Assembly (NCBI RefSeq): GCF_002871795.1
Contig: NZ_PNHL01000009.1
Span: forward strand, 1-64,000
DNA: 64,000 bases
DNA from: Brachybacterium sp. UMB0905
Lineage (GTDB): Bacteria; Actinomycetota; Actinomycetes; Actinomycetales; Dermabacteraceae
Direction of reading: 5' to 3'
Both the position numbers and the translations under genes were made by a program. A model generated the notes under the pieces. It was not told the DNA's origin, ran no database searches, and saw only the letters and a program-made list of their open reading frames with translations. This document shows, in pieces, positions 54,257 through 63,255 of this stretch (the first letter of the stretch is position 1; each line of letters opens with the position of its first letter).

Positions 54257-54657
54257 CGAGCAAGCCTCTCGAGCTCGGCGTCGCGGAACTTCTGCGTGTC
54301 GATGAACTCGCCCCATGCTGCGATCTGCGACAGAACGAACTTCTGCGGCGTGCTCTCCACCAGGATCTCCCCTCCGCCGAGCGCCGCGTAGCGCGCCACC
54401 GGGTTCGCGCCCTCAAGACTCATGACGTCCACATGGTCTCCGTAGCGCTCCCCGAAGGCGTTGACCACCTCCAGGTGGGGGTGATGACGTCCATGAGTGA
54501 AGGAATAGGCGACATCCACGTCTCCGGCGCGGTGCGGGTCCCGTCGGGCGCTGCCGAAGAGCACCAGCAGATCAATGTCGCGCTGGGCGCAAAGCGCTGC
54601 AAGCCGGCCGTTCTCCCGGTCAGCGAGCACCTCCTGCAGCGTGCGCATCACGGACAT
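54253..54657 (-). CDS. mntA: MntA-like nucleotidyltransferase antitoxin
   Basis: A 134-residue MNT-type nucleotidyltransferase. The catalytic signature is LVLFGSARRDPHRAGDVDVAYSF, with G35-S36 and D46-x-D48; the gap between GS and DxD is nine residues. In the family it neutralises HepT by transferring AMP to its HEPN tyrosine. It precedes hepT with a four-base overlap. TAGGCT six bases before the ATG suggests a leaderless transcript. Confidence 0.85.
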   Translation of the reverse strand: MSVMRTLQEVLADRENGRLAALCAQRDIDLLVLFGSARRDPHRAGDVDVAYSFTHGRHHPHLEVVNAFGERYGDHVDVMSLEGANPVARYAALGGGEILVESTPQKFVLSQIAAWGEFIDTQKFRDAELERLAR

Positions 54658-54663
54658 GCATCG

Positions 54664-54669
54664 AGCCTA
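54664..54669 (-). promoter_or_regulatory. Candidate -10 of a leaderless mntA-hepT transcript
   Basis: Minus-strand TAGGCT, six bases, then ATG. Same spacing as upstream of the TPR and GH15-like genes; no clear -35. Inferred from spacing. Confidence 0.4.
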
Positions 54670-54817
54670 CACAGCGTCGATAGCGCACAGAGTGGTCGCA
54701 ACCTACAGACGGCGAGCAGGCCGGACAGGAGCACCGGAGGCGGCGGGAGCGCAGCGGCGGAGCCCTCAAAGTTCTGGGACATACGCGGACGCTCAGCCCG
54801 TGTCGGCCGCCATCGGA

Positions 54818-55687
54818 TCACCGCGCGTCCAGATCCGGTCGCATCAGCGTCTCGGCGAGCAGGCGATGCCCCTCGGCCTCGAACCGCTCGTCCCCCACCT
54901 GGTGCGCCCACACCGCGGTGCCCACCGCCTCGCGCAGCAGATCGATCGACCACTGGGTTCCCTGACGCGGATCATCCCCGTATCCGGCGAGGAACGCAGT
55001 GGCGAGCGTCGGACGCTCTCGCCACTGTCGCACGGTGAGCCGTGCAAGGTCCGTCTCCGCAGGCCGAAGCGCGAAGCGTCCCATGTCGATGACGCGAAGG
55101 CGCTCCTCGTCCATGAGCCAGTTACGCGGCTGGAAATCTCCGTGGCACGGCACGACATCGCGCGGGGACGGCTGCCAGGACGCGAGGATCTCCCGCACCC
55201 GGGCCTCGATGCTCGGGGCGATCCGATGCTCGCCGTTCAGCCAGCGCAGGCTGCGCTCCTGCTGCTGAGCCTCGTAGTCCACGTCCGGCGTTCGATGCTG
55301 CCGGTGGAGGAGCCGCAGCGCTTCGCCGGCCTGACGGTAGGTCTCCGGATCATGCTCGACGGCGGTCCCTTCCACCAACTCCCCAGGCAGGTACGTGGTG
55401 ATGAGGAGGTTCGCCCGGCGATCCGCCGCGACCATACGTCCGATGAGCCCGGCGGACACGAGCGGGCCCGTCCAATGCTCATGCGCGGTGATCTCCCGAC
55501 CGATGTGGTGGTTCTTGGGCCCCGCGGCTTTCACCACGAACTGACGGTTCCCGTCCCGCACATGCAGCACGACGGTGTCCACCAGGCCCCAGGACATGTC
55601 CGCCACCAGTCGCGGCGCGTCCAGGTGACGCCGTACGACGCGCTCGTGGTCGGTCGTCAACCGGCCGCCGTGCCAAGCACCCGTCAC
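54818..55687 (-). CDS. APH/choline-kinase-type phosphotransferase
   Basis: A 289-residue kinase-like protein. The Brenner motif CHGDFQPRNWLMDE supplies the catalytic Asp and Asn, and RVIDMGRF supplies the metal-binding IDxG. The N-lobe has FVVKAAGPKNHHIGREITAHEHW, with the ATP-binding Lys and the helix Glu. Such proteins phosphorylate small molecules (aminoglycosides, macrolides, homoserine, choline); the substrate here is unknown. The GTG at 55687 is chosen because AGGAGG lies six bases upstream; ATG 55693 and TTG 55702 are in frame. It ends 160 bp before the TA pair. Confidence 0.83.
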   Translation of the reverse strand: MTGAWHGGRLTTDHERVVRRHLDAPRLVADMSWGLVDTVVLHVRDGNRQFVVKAAGPKNHHIGREITAHEHWTGPLVSAGLIGRMVAADRRANLLITTYLPGELVEGTAVEHDPETYRQAGEALRLLHRQHRTPDVDYEAQQQERSLRWLNGEHRIAPSIEARVREILASWQPSPRDVVPCHGDFQPRNWLMDEERLRVIDMGRFALRPAETDLARLTVRQWRERPTLATAFLAGYGDDPRQGTQWSIDLLREAVGTAVWAHQVGDERFEAEGHRLLAETLMRPDLDAR

Positions 55688-55707
55688 GTCCATCCTCCTC
55701 AAGCCGC

Positions 55708-56559
55708 TCAGAACAGGATCGTCGCCAGCTCGCTCACCTGCCGGTACCCGGCGGCAGCGTAAGCGCGGCGGGCGGGCTCGTTGAAGTCGTTGACGTACAG
55801 CGACACCTGCGCGGCGTGGTCGCGGCGCACGGCGCGGGTCAGCTCAGCCATGGCACTGCGGCCGATGCCGCGGCCGCGCGCCTCGGGCCGGGTCCACACG
55901 CCGTGGATCTGGGCGACCGGGCCGAACAGAGCACCGACGTCGGCCTTGAACAGCACCTGCCCGTCCTCGATGACGACGTAGGTGCGCCGCTGGCGGATGA
56001 GCTCGCCGACGCGCCGACGGTAGCCGCGCCCGCCGTCGCCGCGCAGCGGATCCACGCCCACCTCTTCGCGGAACATCGCCACGGCCGCGGGGAACACGAG
56101 CTCCGCCTCCGCATCGCGGGCGGCGCGCAGCCCTGCGGGCGGCAGGACGGGCAGCTCCGCATCGGGCATGGCGGCCAGCAGGGGCTGGCTCCACCGGTAC
56201 TCCCGGACATTCGGCCCCCACCACTGCGCCACGCGCTCCCACAGTGCCTCGATGGCGCGGCGCTCCCCCACCATGGAGCTGCAGCGTCGGGTGCGCCCAG
56301 CCAGGTATCGGCCGAACTCGGTGAGCGCCTGCTGGTTCGCGGACAGCGGGGAGGTGTTCACCCCGTTCCACAGCAGGCCCTGCGGAGCGCTCTCTTCGCC
56401 GCTCGCGACGAACTCCTGGCCGAGCGCCGTGGTGTGCGCGACCTCCTGCAGGCGCGCCCCGGCGAGGGCATTGATCAGGGGATCGCGCAGCGCGAGCTGC
56501 AGCGCAGCGTCCGCACCGGCGGGGCGGATCGCACGGACCCTCCCGGCGCGGCGGAACAC
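55708..56559 (-). CDS. GNAT N-acetyltransferase with DUF4081 N-terminal domain
   Basis: A 283-residue acetyltransferase. The C-terminal half has the acetyl-CoA-binding core QIHGVWTRPEARGRGIGRSAMAELTRAV and VNDFNEPARRAYAAAGYRQV. The N-terminal half matches the DUF4081 region found next to ispG in many actinobacteria. It starts with GTG eight bases after the ispG stop, so co-transcription is likely. Substrate unknown. Confidence 0.87.
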   Translation of the reverse strand: MFRRAGRVRAIRPAGADAALQLALRDPLINALAGARLQEVAHTTALGQEFVASGEESAPQGLLWNGVNTSPLSANQQALTEFGRYLAGRTRRCSSMVGERRAIEALWERVAQWWGPNVREYRWSQPLLAAMPDAELPVLPPAGLRAARDAEAELVFPAAVAMFREEVGVDPLRGDGGRGYRRRVGELIRQRRTYVVIEDGQVLFKADVGALFGPVAQIHGVWTRPEARGRGIGRSAMAELTRAVRRDHAAQVSLYVNDFNEPARRAYAAAGYRQVSELATILF

Positions 56560-56566
56560 GACGTGC

Positions 56567-57724
56567 TCAGCTCACAGAGACCGAGGGCGCGCCGGATTCG
56601 GCGTCCTCACCCATCTCGGCGGCCAGGCGGTTCGCCTCTGCGAGCAGAGTCTCGACGATCTCGGACTCCGGCACGGTCTTGATGACCTCGCCCTTGATGA
56701 AGATCTGCCCCTTGCCGTTGCCGGAGGCGACCCCGAGATCCGCCTCGCGGGCCTCGCCCGGGCCGTTGACGACGCAGCCCATCACCGCGACTCGCAGCGG
56801 CACCTCAAGGTGCTTGAGACCCTCGGTGACCTCCTCGGCGAGGGTGAACACGTCCACCTGGGCGCGGCCGCAGGAGGGGCAGGAGACGATGTCGAGCTTG
56901 CGGGGCTTGAGGTTCAGTGACTGCAGGATCTGGTTGCCGACCTTGACCTCCTCCACCGGCGGGGCGGAGAGGGACACACGGATCGTGTCGCCGATGCCCT
57001 CGCCGAGCAGGATCCCGAAGGCCACGGAGGACTTGATGGTGCCCTGGAAGGCGGGGCCGGCCTCGGTGACGCCCAGGTGCAGCGGCCAGTCCCCTTCGGC
57101 GGCGAGCTGCCGGTAGGCCTCGACCATGATGATCGGGTCGTTGTGCTTCACGGAGATGCCGAAGTCGTGGAAGTCGTGCTCTTCGAACAGGGAGGCTTCC
57201 CACTTCGCGGAGGCGACGAGCGCCTCCGGGGTGACGCGGTCGCCGGTCATCATGCGCTGGTCGATCGACCCGGCGTTCACGCCGATGCGCAGCGCGGTGC
57301 CGTGGTCCTTCGCGGCCTTCGCGATGTCCTTCACCTGGTCATCGAAGCGACGGATATTGCCGGGGTTCACGCGCACTCCCGCGCAGCCCGCTTCGATCGC
57401 GGCGAACACGTACTTGGGCTGGAAGTGGATGTCGGCGATCACGGGGATCGGGGACTTCGCGGCGATGGCCTTCAGCGCATCGGCGTCCTCTTGCCGGGGG
57501 CAGGCCACGCGCACGATGTCGCAGCCAGCCGCGGTGAGCTCCGCGATCTGCTGAAGGGTCGCGTTGATGTCATGCGTGGGGGTGGTGGTCATCGACTGCA
57601 CCGTGATCGGTGCGTCGCCGCCCACGGCGATATCGCCCAGCTTGACCTTGCGGGTCTTCCGCCGGGGGGCGAGGACCGGCGGCGGGGTCTTGACGGTGGG
57701 GATGCCGAGGCTCACGGAAGTCAC
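56567..57724 (-). CDS. ispG: 4-hydroxy-3-methylbut-2-enyl diphosphate synthase
   Basis: Iron-sulfur enzyme of the MEP isoprenoid pathway, 385 residues. [17 protein letters not shown] and [16 protein letters not shown] mark the TIM barrel. The cluster ligands appear in SCPSCGR and [11 protein letters not shown]. It works downstream of Dxr, encoded two genes away. The protein has the usual short Ser/Val C-terminus. Confidence 0.97.
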   Translation of the reverse strand: MTSVSLGIPTVKTPPPVLAPRRKTRKVKLGDIAVGGDAPITVQSMTTTPTHDINATLQQIAELTAAGCDIVRVACPRQEDADALKAIAAKSPIPVIADIHFQPKYVFAAIEAGCAGVRVNPGNIRRFDDQVKDIAKAAKDHGTALRIGVNAGSIDQRMMTGDRVTPEALVASAKWEASLFEEHDFHDFGISVKHNDPIIMVEAYRQLAAEGDWPLHLGVTEAGPAFQGTIKSSVAFGILLGEGIGDTIRVSLSAPPVEEVKVGNQILQSLNLKPRKLDIVSCPSCGRAQVDVFTLAEEVTEGLKHLEVPLRVAVMGCVVNGPGEAREADLGVASGNGKGQIFIKGEVIKTVPESEIVETLLAEANRLAAEMGEDAESGAPSVSVS

Positions 57725-57833
57725 CCCTCCATTATGGCGGCGACTTGCGGGCTCGTGGCGTCAGGTGCGACACCTCCACCGCACCTGCACGGCCCGGTCC
57801 CCGGGGAGCGGCCGACGGGTGGGCGCGTCCACC

Positions 57834-59177
57834 TCAGGGAAACAGCGTGATCGGCTTGACGATGTCGGCGTAGACCAGCAGCAGCGTCATCACGAGGAAG
57901 AACAGGGCGACAACGTTCGTCAGCGGCAGCATTTTCGACATGTCCACGGGCCCGGGGTCGGGGCGGCCGCGCAGGCGGGCGATCATCCGTCGGATCCCTT
58001 CGATGAGGGCTCCCAGCACGTGCCCGCCGTCCAGCGGCAGCAACGGAATGAGGTTGAACACGAACAGCGCCATGTTCAGCGAGGCGAGGATCGAGATCAT
58101 CGTGCCGGCCTTGGCGCGCAGGTCGAAGCCCGGTTCATCGGCCGCGGCGACCTCTCCGGCCAGGCGCGATACTCCGACCACTCCGAGCGGGCCGTTGGGG
58201 TCGCGTTCCTCGGGGCCGAAGGCCGCCTGCCCCACGTCGATGAGGCGCATCGGCAGGGTGATGACGAGCTGGCCGGTGCGGGTGAAGGCGTCCCAGGCGA
58301 GCGCCGGCACCTTGAGCGGGGACTGCCGCACGAGGTCCGGGGTTCCGGCGACGCCCAGGAATCCCACCTGCTCGGTGACGAGGTTACCGTCCGCGTCGTG
58401 GACGGCCTGGCCGTTCTCATCGAGCACCGGACGGTCATCGACGATCATGGTCGCCTCGAGCTCGAGCCGCTCCCCGTCGCGGTCGACGACCACGGGGACG
58501 GTGCGGTCCTCGGCAGCCCGCACCGCGGTGGTGACGTCCTCCCAGCGGCGGATGTCATGCCCGTCGATCCGCACCAGGGTGTCGCCGGGGCGGATCCCCG
58601 CGGCGAGTGCGGGAGCCTCGGGGCGGCCCTCGCAGGAGGCATCCGGCGGGGCGTCAGCGGGCACGACGCACTGGGAGACGGACTGCACGGTGGGCGTGAT
58701 GGCCGGCAGGCCGATGCCGCTGACCAAGATCGCCATGAACAGGATGGACAGCAGCAGGTTCATCGTCGGCCCGCCCAGCATCACCACGAGCTTCTTCGGG
58801 ACCGACAGCGCCACGAAGGTGCGGTGGGCGTCCTCGGGGCCGTACAGCGAGGACTCGTATTTCTTGGCGTCCTCGCTCATCTCCGTGACCTGCTGCAGCA
58901 GGCCCGTGGAATCCTCGCGGACCGTCCCCTCGGGGTCGCCCTGGTGCGGTGGGTACATGCCGATCATGCGGATGTAGCCGCCTAGCGGGATGGCCTTGAG
59001 GCCGTACTCGGTCTCCCCGCGCCGACGGGACCACAACGTGGGGCCGAAACCGATCATGTACTGGGTCACCCGCACACCGAACAGTTTCGCCGGCACCAAG
59101 TGGCCGATCTCGTGCAGGGCGATGGAGACCCCCAGGCCCAGGCCGATGATGAGAATCCCCAGGAGGAACAGCAGCAT
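57834..59177 (-). CDS. rseP: Site-2 protease RseP/Rip1
   Basis: Membrane-embedded zinc metalloprotease of 447 residues that cleaves anti-sigma factors and other membrane proteins. The HExxH motif is ALHEIGHLVPAKLF near the N-terminus, and the third-ligand region is NLIPLLPLDGGHVLG near the C-terminus. A PDZ domain (PALAAGIRPGDTLVRIDGHDIRRWEDV) lies between, with a long loop after the first helix (residues 90-120). The ATG at 59177 is one base from the dxr stop, with GGAGG six bases upstream. Confidence 0.96.
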   Translation of the reverse strand: MLLFLLGILIIGLGLGVSIALHEIGHLVPAKLFGVRVTQYMIGFGPTLWSRRRGETEYGLKAIPLGGYIRMIGMYPPHQGDPEGTVREDSTGLLQQVTEMSEDAKKYESSLYGPEDAHRTFVALSVPKKLVVMLGGPTMNLLLSILFMAILVSGIGLPAITPTVQSVSQCVVPADAPPDASCEGRPEAPALAAGIRPGDTLVRIDGHDIRRWEDVTTAVRAAEDRTVPVVVDRDGERLELEATMIVDDRPVLDENGQAVHDADGNLVTEQVGFLGVAGTPDLVRQSPLKVPALAWDAFTRTGQLVITLPMRLIDVGQAAFGPEERDPNGPLGVVGVSRLAGEVAAADEPGFDLRAKAGTMISILASLNMALFVFNLIPLLPLDGGHVLGALIEGIRRMIARLRGRPDPGPVDMSKMLPLTNVVALFFLVMTLLLVYADIVKPITLFP

Positions 59178-59178
59178 C

Positions 59179-60435
59179 TCAGGCCTCCGGAGTAGAAAGA
59201 GCAGACCGCGCGGCCGCGCGGGCCCACCCCTCGAGGTCCAACAGGGCACGCACCCCGTCGGCCGGGGTGACACGGGGACGATCCGGGTCCTCGAGCACCC
59301 GGCGGATCAGCGCGGTGATGCCGAGGAATGGCAGGCGCCCGGCGAAGAACGCCTCGACCGCCTCTTCATTCACAGCGTTGTACACGGCCATCGCCCCGCC
59401 GCCCGCCCGGTGGGCGGCGCGAGCGAGGGTGATCGCATCGAAGGTGTCCTCATCCACCGGTTCGAAGGTCCAGGACTGGGCGGACGAGAAGTCGAGCGCC
59501 TGCGCGAGGCCGGGCAGCTTCTCGGGGTGGGCGAGAGCCCAGCCGATGGCGTGACGCATATCCGGGGGGCTGGCCTGCGCGATCGTGGAGCCGTCGATCA
59601 GGGTCGCCATGGAGTGGACGATGGACTGCGGATGGACGACCACCTGCACCCGCTCTTCGGGGAGGTCGAACAGGTGGCAGGCCTCGATGACCTCGAGTGC
59701 CTTGTTGACCAGGGTCGCGGAGTTCGTGGTGATCACGCGGCCCATCTGCCAGGTGGGGTGGGCGAGGGCCTGGTCGGGGGTGACGTCCGTGAGCTCCTCG
59801 CGGCCGCGGCCGCGGAAGGGGCCGCCGGAGGCCGTGACCACGAGATGGCCGATCTGATCGTGCCGCACCCCGGCGAGGGACTGCGCGATCGCGGTGTGTT
59901 CGGAGTCCACCGGCAGCATCTGACCCTCGGCGGCGGCGCGGGTGACGAGCTCCCCACCGACGACGAGGGATTCCTTGTTCGCGAGCGCCAGGCGCGCCCC
60001 GGAAGCGAGCGCCGCCAGGGTGGGCAGCAGGCCGATCGAGCCGGTGATGGCGTTCAGCACCACGTCCCCGGCGCCGAGGGACCCGGCGAGGGTCTCGACG
60101 GCGTCGGGTCCGGCAGCAAGCTGCGGGGCGGGGATCCCGGCGGCGCGGCAGGCGGTGCCGATGGCAGCCTCGACGGCCTCGGCGCGGTCGGGGGCGGAGA
60201 CCACGACGTGCTCAGGTCGGTGGTGCAGGACCTGCTGGGCGACGAGCTCGGGGCGGTTGCCACGGGCGGCGAGGCCGTGCACGCGGGCCACCTCGGGAAA
60301 GCGGTCGATGACCTCGAGGGTCTGGGTGCCGATGGATCCGGTGGAGCCCAGCAGCACCAGGCGGCGCGTCGGGCTGTGCGGGGTGGTGGCGACCGCGCGG
60401 GCGGCAGGGTTCATCGGCGCGGGGGTGCCGGTCAC
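59179..60435 (-). CDS. dxr: 1-deoxy-D-xylulose-5-phosphate reductoisomerase
   Basis: First committed enzyme of the MEP pathway, about 418 residues. NADPH motif LVLLGSTGSIGTQTLEVI, substrate and metal residues in LPVDSEHTAIAQSL and ASGGPFRGRG, and the flexible lid region HPQSIVHSMATLIDGSTIAQAS. The GTG at 60435 overlaps the DivIVA-domain gene stop (GTGA); ATG 60414 is an alternative. The order dxr-rseP-ispG is the standard actinobacterial cluster. Confidence 0.96.
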   Translation of the reverse strand: MTGTPAPMNPAARAVATTPHSPTRRLVLLGSTGSIGTQTLEVIDRFPEVARVHGLAARGNRPELVAQQVLHHRPEHVVVSAPDRAEAVEAAIGTACRAAGIPAPQLAAGPDAVETLAGSLGAGDVVLNAITGSIGLLPTLAALASGARLALANKESLVVGGELVTRAAAEGQMLPVDSEHTAIAQSLAGVRHDQIGHLVVTASGGPFRGRGREELTDVTPDQALAHPTWQMGRVITTNSATLVNKALEVIEACHLFDLPEERVQVVVHPQSIVHSMATLIDGSTIAQASPPDMRHAIGWALAHPEKLPGLAQALDFSSAQSWTFEPVDEDTFDAITLARAAHRAGGGAMAVYNAVNEEAVEAFFAGRLPFLGITALIRRVLEDPDRPRVTPADGVRALLDLEGWARAAARSALSTPEA

Positions 60436-60980
60436 GGCACGGAAGCCATCACGTCCGCGACATGGTCGAGGTACACATCCACCACGGCCTCGCGGTACCC
60501 GTCCGGGCCGCGGCGACGCCCGAAGGCGGCGCGGCGCACATCGTCCACGCTCATCGCATGCCCGTCGGTGAAGTAGGCGATGAGCTGGTCGCACAGGGCG
60601 TCCACATCCGCCCGGTCGTAGGCGGGCTCGCCCTGCGCGGCGGGGGCGAAGCGCTCCCCGGCCGGACGTTCGAGGCGCTCCTTGAGGACCTCAGCCCGTT
60701 CGGTGAGCTGCGCGATCCAGGCCTCCTCGCCCTGCTGGGCGATGGCGTCGTCGCGGGCCTGCAGCGCGAAGGCGTCGGAGAGGCGATCCAGTGCCTCATC
60801 CACCACGCGCATGTCGTAGCCGCCGCGCTCGGTGCCGAAGCTCGCCGCGGTGATATCGGCGCCGCTGAAGCTGCCGTCGCGGCCCTCGTAGGCGCTGCGG
60901 GCGCGGGCCAGGAACTCGTCCACTTCATGCATGTCGTAGCCGATGCTGAAGCGCGAGACGCGGTCGAAGGATGTGCTCAC
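60432..60980 (-). CDS. DivIVA-domain protein
   Basis: A 182-residue protein with two DivIVA-type repeats, RFSIGYDMHEVDEFLARA and GTERGGYDMRVVDEALDRL, plus a weaker third (AAFGRRRGPDGYREAVVDVYLD). The DivIVA N-terminal motif is associated with membrane curvature and polar growth. The protein lacks the long coiled coil of Wag31 and is not the main polarity protein. The GTG at 60980 has GGGAGGA eight bases upstream. It is translationally coupled to dxr. Confidence 0.85.
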   Translation of the reverse strand: MSTSFDRVSRFSIGYDMHEVDEFLARARSAYEGRDGSFSGADITAASFGTERGGYDMRVVDEALDRLSDAFALQARDDAIAQQGEEAWIAQLTERAEVLKERLERPAGERFAPAAQGEPAYDRADVDALCDQLIAYFTDGHAMSVDDVRRAAFGRRRGPDGYREAVVDVYLDHVADVMASVP

Positions 60981-61071
60981 CAGTGGTCCTCCCAGGGTGC
61001 TGTCGGTGTCACTGTAGCGGGGCAGGTCGGGACGGGGTCGGAGGCACCGCCGCTGTGACGCGGATCGTCGG

Positions 61072-62343
61072 TCACTCCTCGGCCGCGGCGACCGCTTCGA
61101 CGCGGGCCACGCGGGCCTCACGGTCGGCGCGGTGCTCGTCGGTCTCGATCACCTCGGCGGCCAGCTGGCCGCAGGCCCCGTCGATGTCCGAGCCGCGGGT
61201 GTCGCGGATGGTCGTGGAGATCCCATTGCTGCGCAGAGTCTCCACGAAGGTCTTCTCCACCTGAGGGTCTGAGGCGGTCCACTTCGAGCCCTTGACGGGG
61301 TTCAGCGGGATGGGGTTCACGTGCACCCAGTGCGCCCCGCCCTGCGCGATCAGGCGATCGGCCAGCAGCTGGGCGCGATGCTGCTGATCGTTGATGTCCC
61401 GGATCAGCGCGTACTCGATGCTGACGCGGCGCCCCGTGGCCAGGAAATGCTCATGCGCGGCGTCGAGGATGTCGTCGATGTCGTAGCGGGTGTTGATGGG
61501 CACCAGTTCATCGCGCAGCGCGTCATCCGGGGCGTGCAGGGAGACCGCGAGCGTCAGCGGGATGCCTTCGGCGGTGAGCTTGCGCACCGCCGGTGCGAGG
61601 CCCACCGTGGAGACGGTGATGTGACGGGCGCCCATCCCGAAACCCTCCGGGGCAGGGGCGTTCAGGCGTCGGCACACCGCGGCGACGGCCTTGTAGTTCG
61701 CCAGCGGCTCCCCCATGCCCATGAAGACGATGTTGTTCACGCGGCCCGGGCCTCCGGGCAGCTCCTCGCGGGAGAGCAGGAGGTTCGCGATCCGCACCTG
61801 CTCGAGGATTTCCGCGGCGGAGAGGTTGCGGGTCAGCCCCATCTGCCCGGTGGCGCAGAACGGGCAGTTCATCCCGCAGCCGGCCTCGGAGGAGATGCAC
61901 AGCGTGGTGCGGTCGCTGTAGCGCATGAGGACCGACTCGACCATAGCGCCGTCGAACAGGCGCCACAGGAACTTCTGGGTGGCGCCGTGGTCGGCGCTTT
62001 GGCGGGACACCTCCGTGAGCAGGCGCGGGAAGAAGCGCTCGACGAGCTCCTCGCGGCGGTCGGCGGGGAGATCGGTGAGGTCCGACGGATCGGTGGTGAA
62101 ATGCTCGAAGTAGTGCACGGACAGCTGCTTCGCGCGGAAGGCGGGCAGCCCCATCTCCGTCACTGCGTCCTGCCGCTCGGCGAGGGTGAGGTCTGCCAGA
62201 TGTGCGGGCGGCTTGCCGCGCCGGGTGGGGCGCAGCTGCAGCTGGCCGGGGGCGAGGGCGACCTTCTGCCCGGGGATGGCCTCGCGGGAGAGATCGGGGT
62301 TCGCGCCGGCACCGGGCCGACGGGGCGTCTCGGGGGTGCTCAT
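61072..62343 (-). CDS. rlmN: 23S rRNA/tRNA adenine C2-methyltransferase RlmN
   Basis: Radical-SAM enzyme that methylates A2503 of 23S rRNA and A37 of some tRNAs, 423 residues. The cluster motif CGMNCPFCATG, FMGMGEPLANY, and the methyl-carrying cysteine in DTRGSDIDGACGQLAAE are all present. The N-terminal ~45 residues and the C-terminal Ala/Glu-rich end are not conserved. It overlaps the cdsA stop by four bases (ATGA). Confidence 0.97.
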   Translation of the reverse strand: MSTPETPRRPGAGANPDLSREAIPGQKVALAPGQLQLRPTRRGKPPAHLADLTLAERQDAVTEMGLPAFRAKQLSVHYFEHFTTDPSDLTDLPADRREELVERFFPRLLTEVSRQSADHGATQKFLWRLFDGAMVESVLMRYSDRTTLCISSEAGCGMNCPFCATGQMGLTRNLSAAEILEQVRIANLLLSREELPGGPGRVNNIVFMGMGEPLANYKAVAAVCRRLNAPAPEGFGMGARHITVSTVGLAPAVRKLTAEGIPLTLAVSLHAPDDALRDELVPINTRYDIDDILDAAHEHFLATGRRVSIEYALIRDINDQQHRAQLLADRLIAQGGAHWVHVNPIPLNPVKGSKWTASDPQVEKTFVETLRSNGISTTIRDTRGSDIDGACGQLAAEVIETDEHRADREARVARVEAVAAAEE

Positions 62344-63236
62344 GGCAGCAGAACCTCCAGCATGAGATAGGTGGCGGGGGCGGCCAGCAGGATCGAGTCC
62401 ACACGGTCCATGACACCGCCGTGCCCGGGCAGCAGGTGCCCCATGTCCTTGATGCCGAGGTCGCGCTTGAGCAGCGATTCGGCGAGGTCACCGCAGGTGG
62501 ATACGAGCACGAGCATCACGCCGATCGCGACTCCCGCCCACCAGGGCATGCCGAGGGCGAGGGTCGCCACGGAAGCGACCAGCGTGATCCCCAGCAGCAG
62601 GGAACCGGCGAAGCCTTCCCAGGATTTCTTGGGGCTGATGGAGGGGGCCATCGGGTGCTTGCCCAGCAGGACACCGGCGATGTAGCCGCCCACGTCGTTG
62701 CCGATCGGCCCCAGGATCGCCAGCAGCACCAGCAGCGGCCCGTCGTCGCGCTGCATGAGCAGCAGCAGGAAGGATCCCAGGAACGGGATCCAGGTCAGGG
62801 TGAATACTCCCCCGGCCACATCACGCAGGGCGGACAGGCCCATCGACTCGCTGATGCGCCACAGGATCAGTACGCACACCGCCACGGCGGTGGACAACAG
62901 CAGCCCCGGTTCGGCGAGGACCACGGTGGAGACCACCATCCCCACCACTCCCACCAGCAGCGGCACGGCGGGGACCGCGAGGCCGCCGAAGGACAGTGCG
63001 CGCACCAGCTCCAGCACGGCCAGGACCATCGCGATCGCAGCGACGACGGGGAATGCCTGCGGGAGCACGAACAGGGAGGCCAGCAGCAGGGCCAGCAAAC
63101 CCAGACCCACAGCGATCGCGGCCGGCAGGTTGCGGCCGGGACCGCGACGACGCGGTGCACGCCCAGGATCTGAGGTGGGCATGGCATCGACCGCCTCAAG
63201 CGGGCTCGAGGCGGTCGACGATGCAGCGGGGCTCAT
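62340..63236 (-). CDS. cdsA: Phosphatidate cytidylyltransferase
   Basis: Membrane enzyme of 298 residues making CDP-diacylglycerol. It has about eight hydrophobic segments and the full C-terminal signature SLLKRDLGIKDMGHLLPGHGGVMDRVDS. Start is uncertain: ATG 63236 (20 bp after the frr stop) or ATG 63182; neither has a strong ribosome site. It lies between frr and rlmN as in other actinobacteria and feeds PgsA. Confidence 0.95.
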   Translation of the reverse strand: MSPAASSTASSPLEAVDAMPTSDPGRAPRRRGPGRNLPAAIAVGLGLLALLLASLFVLPQAFPVVAAIAMVLAVLELVRALSFGGLAVPAVPLLVGVVGMVVSTVVLAEPGLLLSTAVAVCVLILWRISESMGLSALRDVAGGVFTLTWIPFLGSFLLLLMQRDDGPLLVLLAILGPIGNDVGGYIAGVLLGKHPMAPSISPKKSWEGFAGSLLLGITLVASVATLALGMPWWAGVAIGVMLVLVSTCGDLAESLLKRDLGIKDMGHLLPGHGGVMDRVDSILLAAPATYLMLEVLLP

Positions 63237-63255
63237 GCGCGGGGCGCGATGCGGT

